DNA of 8,107 nucleotides from Sideroxydans sp. (GTDB lineage Bacteria > Pseudomonadota > Gammaproteobacteria > Burkholderiales > Gallionellaceae), in assembly GCA_020057805.1 (NCBI GenBank), contig JAGVFD010000257.1:1-8107 (forward strand), written 5' to 3'. Both the position numbers and the translations under genes were made by a program. This document shows positions 6,592 to 8,107 of the stretch, in pieces (within the stretch, counting starts at the first letter, position 1; each line of letters begins with the position of its first letter). Below the pieces are notes generated by a model that made no database searches, was not told the origin of the DNA, and saw only the letters and a program-made list of their open reading frames with translations.

Positions 6592-7286
6592 GTGTGTTCT
6601 CCACTGGTTCGTGATCCAAAAATTGCCGTGCCCACACGCACCATCGTCGCGCCTTCTTGAATGGCCACGGGAAAATCATGCGACATACCCATCGACAACG
6701 TATCCAACGCCATATCCTGTTGGTTTAATGCTTGCAACAATTGGCGCATCTTCACAAACGGGGCGGGCTGTATTTCCCCCGCTAGCGCAGGCGCAGGAAT
6801 CGCCATCAACCCACGCAAGCGCAGATTAGGCAATGTTGCCACCTCATGCGCTAACGTCAGCACTGCCTCCGGCGCAATGCCACTCTTACTCGCCTCGCCA
6901 CTCACATTCACTTGTAAGCAGATATTCAGCGGTGGCAAATAGACGGGACGCTGCTCTGACAGACGTTGCGCAATCTTCAATCTATCCACACCGTGCACCC
7001 ACGCAAAATTTTCTGCAATGAGGCGCGTCTTGTTGCTTTGAATCGGCCCGATGAAATGCCACACCAACGGTAAGTCTTGTAGCAGCGCCATTTTATCCAG
7101 CGCTTCCTGCACATAATTTTCACCAAAGGCGCATTGGCCTGCTTGATAAGCTTCGCGTACCGCCTGCGCCGAAAACGTTTTACTCACCGCCAATAAGCTC
7201 ACTGCATTCGCCTCGCGCTGCGCATTCCGCGTGGCCTGAATAATGGCCTCGCGGGTTGCTTGCAAGTTAGAGAGGATTGCAGTCAT
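6588..7286 (-). CDS. yggS: PLP homeostasis protein, YggS/PROSC family
   Basis: This single-domain pyridoxal-phosphate-binding protein has the fold of the alanine-racemase N-terminal domain. It has no firmly assigned catalytic activity; family members control free PLP levels and so influence amino-acid metabolism. The protein has 232 residues. Lys36 in LLAVSKTF is the predicted Schiff-base lysine, at the same position as in E. coli YggS. Other family segments are FGENYVQEA (54-62), WHFIGPIQSNKT (76-87), VNVSGEASKSG (127-136), and the phosphate-binding SMGMSHDFPVAI (198-209) and VRVGTAIFG (216-224). It is the first gene of the minus-strand operon, overlapping proC as ATGA. I see no convincing Shine-Dalgarno sequence before its ATG. 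It diverges from pilT across only 51 bases. Confidence 0.95.
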   Translation of the reverse strand: MTAILSNLQATREAIIQATRNAQREANAVSLLAVSKTFSAQAVREAYQAGQCAFGENYVQEALDKMALLQDLPLVWHFIGPIQSNKTRLIAENFAWVHGVDRLKIAQRLSEQRPVYLPPLNICLQVNVSGEASKSGIAPEAVLTLAHEVATLPNLRLRGLMAIPAPALAGEIQPAPFVKMRQLLQALNQQDMALDTLSMGMSHDFPVAIQEGATMVRVGTAIFGSRTSGEHT

Positions 7287-7289
7287 AAT
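7260..7289 (+). promoter_or_regulatory. Candidate sigma-70 promoter for pilT
   Basis: TTGCAA at 7260-7265 and CATAAT at 7284-7289 are separated by 18 bases and resemble -35 and -10 boxes (four and five matches of six). Transcription would start near 7296-7300, giving a leader of about 40 bases before the pilT ATG. The -10 box overlaps the yggS start codon on the other strand. This is pattern matching only. Confidence 0.35.
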
Positions 7290-7330
7290 CAGTCAGACAG
7301 TGGTTTTTCAATGCGATTTTTTGCTCAAGG

Positions 7331-7336
7331 ATTATA
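7331..7336 (-). promoter_or_regulatory. Candidate -10 element for the yggS-proC-yggT operon
   Basis: On the minus strand 7336-7331 reads TATAAT, a perfect -10 hexamer, placed so that transcription would begin near 7324, about 38 bases before the yggS ATG. No good -35 box is found at 16-18 bases upstream, inside the first codons of pilT. The hexamer also sits in the stretch just before the pilT start codon, so it may be chance in an AT-rich leader. Confidence 0.25.
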
Positions 7337-7337
7337 T

Positions 7338-8107
7338 ATGGATATTACTGAATTGCTGGCCTTCGGCGTGAAGAACAAAGCCTCCGACTTACATCTTTCT
7401 GCAGGCTTGCCACCGATGATTCGTGTGCACGGCGATATGCGTCGTATCAATCTTCCCGCCATGGAGCATAAAGAAGTTCACGCCATGGTCTACGACATTA
7501 TGAATGACGGCCAGCGCAAACATTACGAAGAAAATAAAGAGCTGGATTTCTCGTTCGAAGTGCCCAATTTGGCACGCTTCCGCGTCAATGCTTTCGTTCA
7601 CAATCGCGGCGCAGGTGCGGTATTGCGCACCATTCCTTCCAAAATTTTGTCGTTAGAAGAACTCAAAGCTCCGAAAATTTTTGAATCCATCGCCGACTAC
7701 CCGCGCGGCATGGTGTTAGTCACAGGCCCTACAGGTTCAGGTAAATCCACCACCTTAGCGGCAATGGTGAATCACAAAAATGAAACCGAAATGGGGCACA
7801 TTTTGACGGTGGAAGACCCCATCGAATTCGTCCATGAATCCAAAAAATGTTTGGTCAACCAGCGTGAAGTTGGCCCGCACACCTTGTCTTTCAACAACGC
7901 CTTGCGCTCTGCCCTGCGCGAAGACCCCGATGTGATTCTGGTAGGTGAAATGCGCGACTTGGAAACTATTCGTTTGGCCATGTCTGCCGCTGAAACCGGT
8001 CACTTGGTATTCGGCACGCTGCACACCAGCTCTGCCGCAAAAACTATCGACCGTATCATCGACGTATTCCCCGCCGATGAAAAAGAAATGGTGCGCGCGA
8101 TGTTGTC
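7338..8107 (+). CDS. pilT: Type IV pilus retraction ATPase PilT, N-terminal part
   Basis: PilT is the cytoplasmic hexameric ATPase that drives depolymerisation and retraction of type IV pili, powering twitching motility, surface sensing and often DNA uptake. The first 256 codons are present and the gene runs off the right edge; full-length PilT is about 345 residues. The N-terminus MDITELLAFGVKNKASDLHL is characteristic. The Walker A motif GPTGSGKST spans 130-138 (Lys136), the Asp box is TVEDPIEF (157-164), the Walker B region is DVILVGEMRD (198-207, Glu204), and the His box is GHLVFGTLHTSSA (221-233, His222 and His229). The positions agree with well-studied PilT proteins. PilT rather than PilU or PilB is favoured by this spacing and by the neighbouring yggS. 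Shine-Dalgarno AAGGA at 7327-7331 lies six bases before ATG. pilU often follows, beyond the window. Confidence 0.96.
   Translation, partial: MDITELLAFGVKNKASDLHLSAGLPPMIRVHGDMRRINLPAMEHKEVHAMVYDIMNDGQRKHYEENKELDFSFEVPNLARFRVNAFVHNRGAGAVLRTIPSKILSLEELKAPKIFESIADYPRGMVLVTGPTGSGKSTTLAAMVNHKNETEMGHILTVEDPIEFVHESKKCLVNQREVGPHTLSFNNALRSALREDPDVILVGEMRDLETIRLAMSAAETGHLVFGTLHTSSAAKTIDRIIDVFPADEKEMVRAML

Noticed and set aside
1..8107. Search for CRISPR arrays, tRNA or rRNA genes, insertion sequences, toxin-antitoxin or defence genes
   Set aside because: No spaced direct repeats, cloverleaf-like segments, transposase motifs or unexplained coding stretches were seen; nearly all of the window is accounted for by known housekeeping genes.

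Overview
The window is a dense, ordinary-looking stretch of proteobacterial chromosome, most likely from a betaproteobacterium. The evidence for that is gene order and protein character. The run nadD-rsfS-rlmH-maf-rng is the arrangement I know from Burkholderia- and Ralstonia-like genomes; in Gammaproteobacteria nadD-rsfS-rlmH is usually followed by mrdA/rodA. The run pilT / yggS-proC-yggT is also typical of beta- and gammaproteobacteria. A secreted beta-carbonic anhydrase would suit an autotroph or a microbe from bicarbonate-limited water, but this is only suggestive.

Layout, left to right. (1) Positions 1-779 hold the catalytic end of aceF, the pyruvate dehydrogenase E2 subunit, open at the left edge. 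(2) Positions 783-4340 hold a tightly packed plus-strand operon: nadD, rsfS, rlmH, a maf gene broken by one stop codon, and rng. Every internal junction is an overlap or a zero gap, so translation is probably coupled along the message. (3) Positions 4432-5151 hold a plus-strand gene for a periplasmic beta-class carbonic anhydrase with its own Shine-Dalgarno sequence. (4) Positions 5166-5195 hold a perfect 30-base palindrome, an intrinsic terminator working in both directions between converging genes. (5) Positions 5214-7286 hold a minus-strand operon read as yggS, proC, yggT with overlapping ends. (6) From 7338 to the right edge lies pilT, diverging from yggS and cut by the window end.

The genes cover NAD synthesis (NadD), ribosome silencing and 23S rRNA modification (RsfS, RlmH), rRNA and mRNA processing (RNase G), nucleotide-pool cleaning (Maf), PLP homeostasis and proline synthesis (YggS, ProC), a membrane protein (YggT), CO2/bicarbonate exchange outside the cytoplasm, and type IV pilus retraction (PilT).

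I see no mobile element, CRISPR array, tRNA or rRNA, and no evidence of a novel multi-gene system. The points that deserve a second look are local. nadD has no ATG, GTG or TTG start upstream of its catalytic motif; the best start is an ATT four bases after the aceF stop. maf has an in-frame TAA at codon 57 while the rest of the protein is intact. Both could be real or single-base sequence errors.
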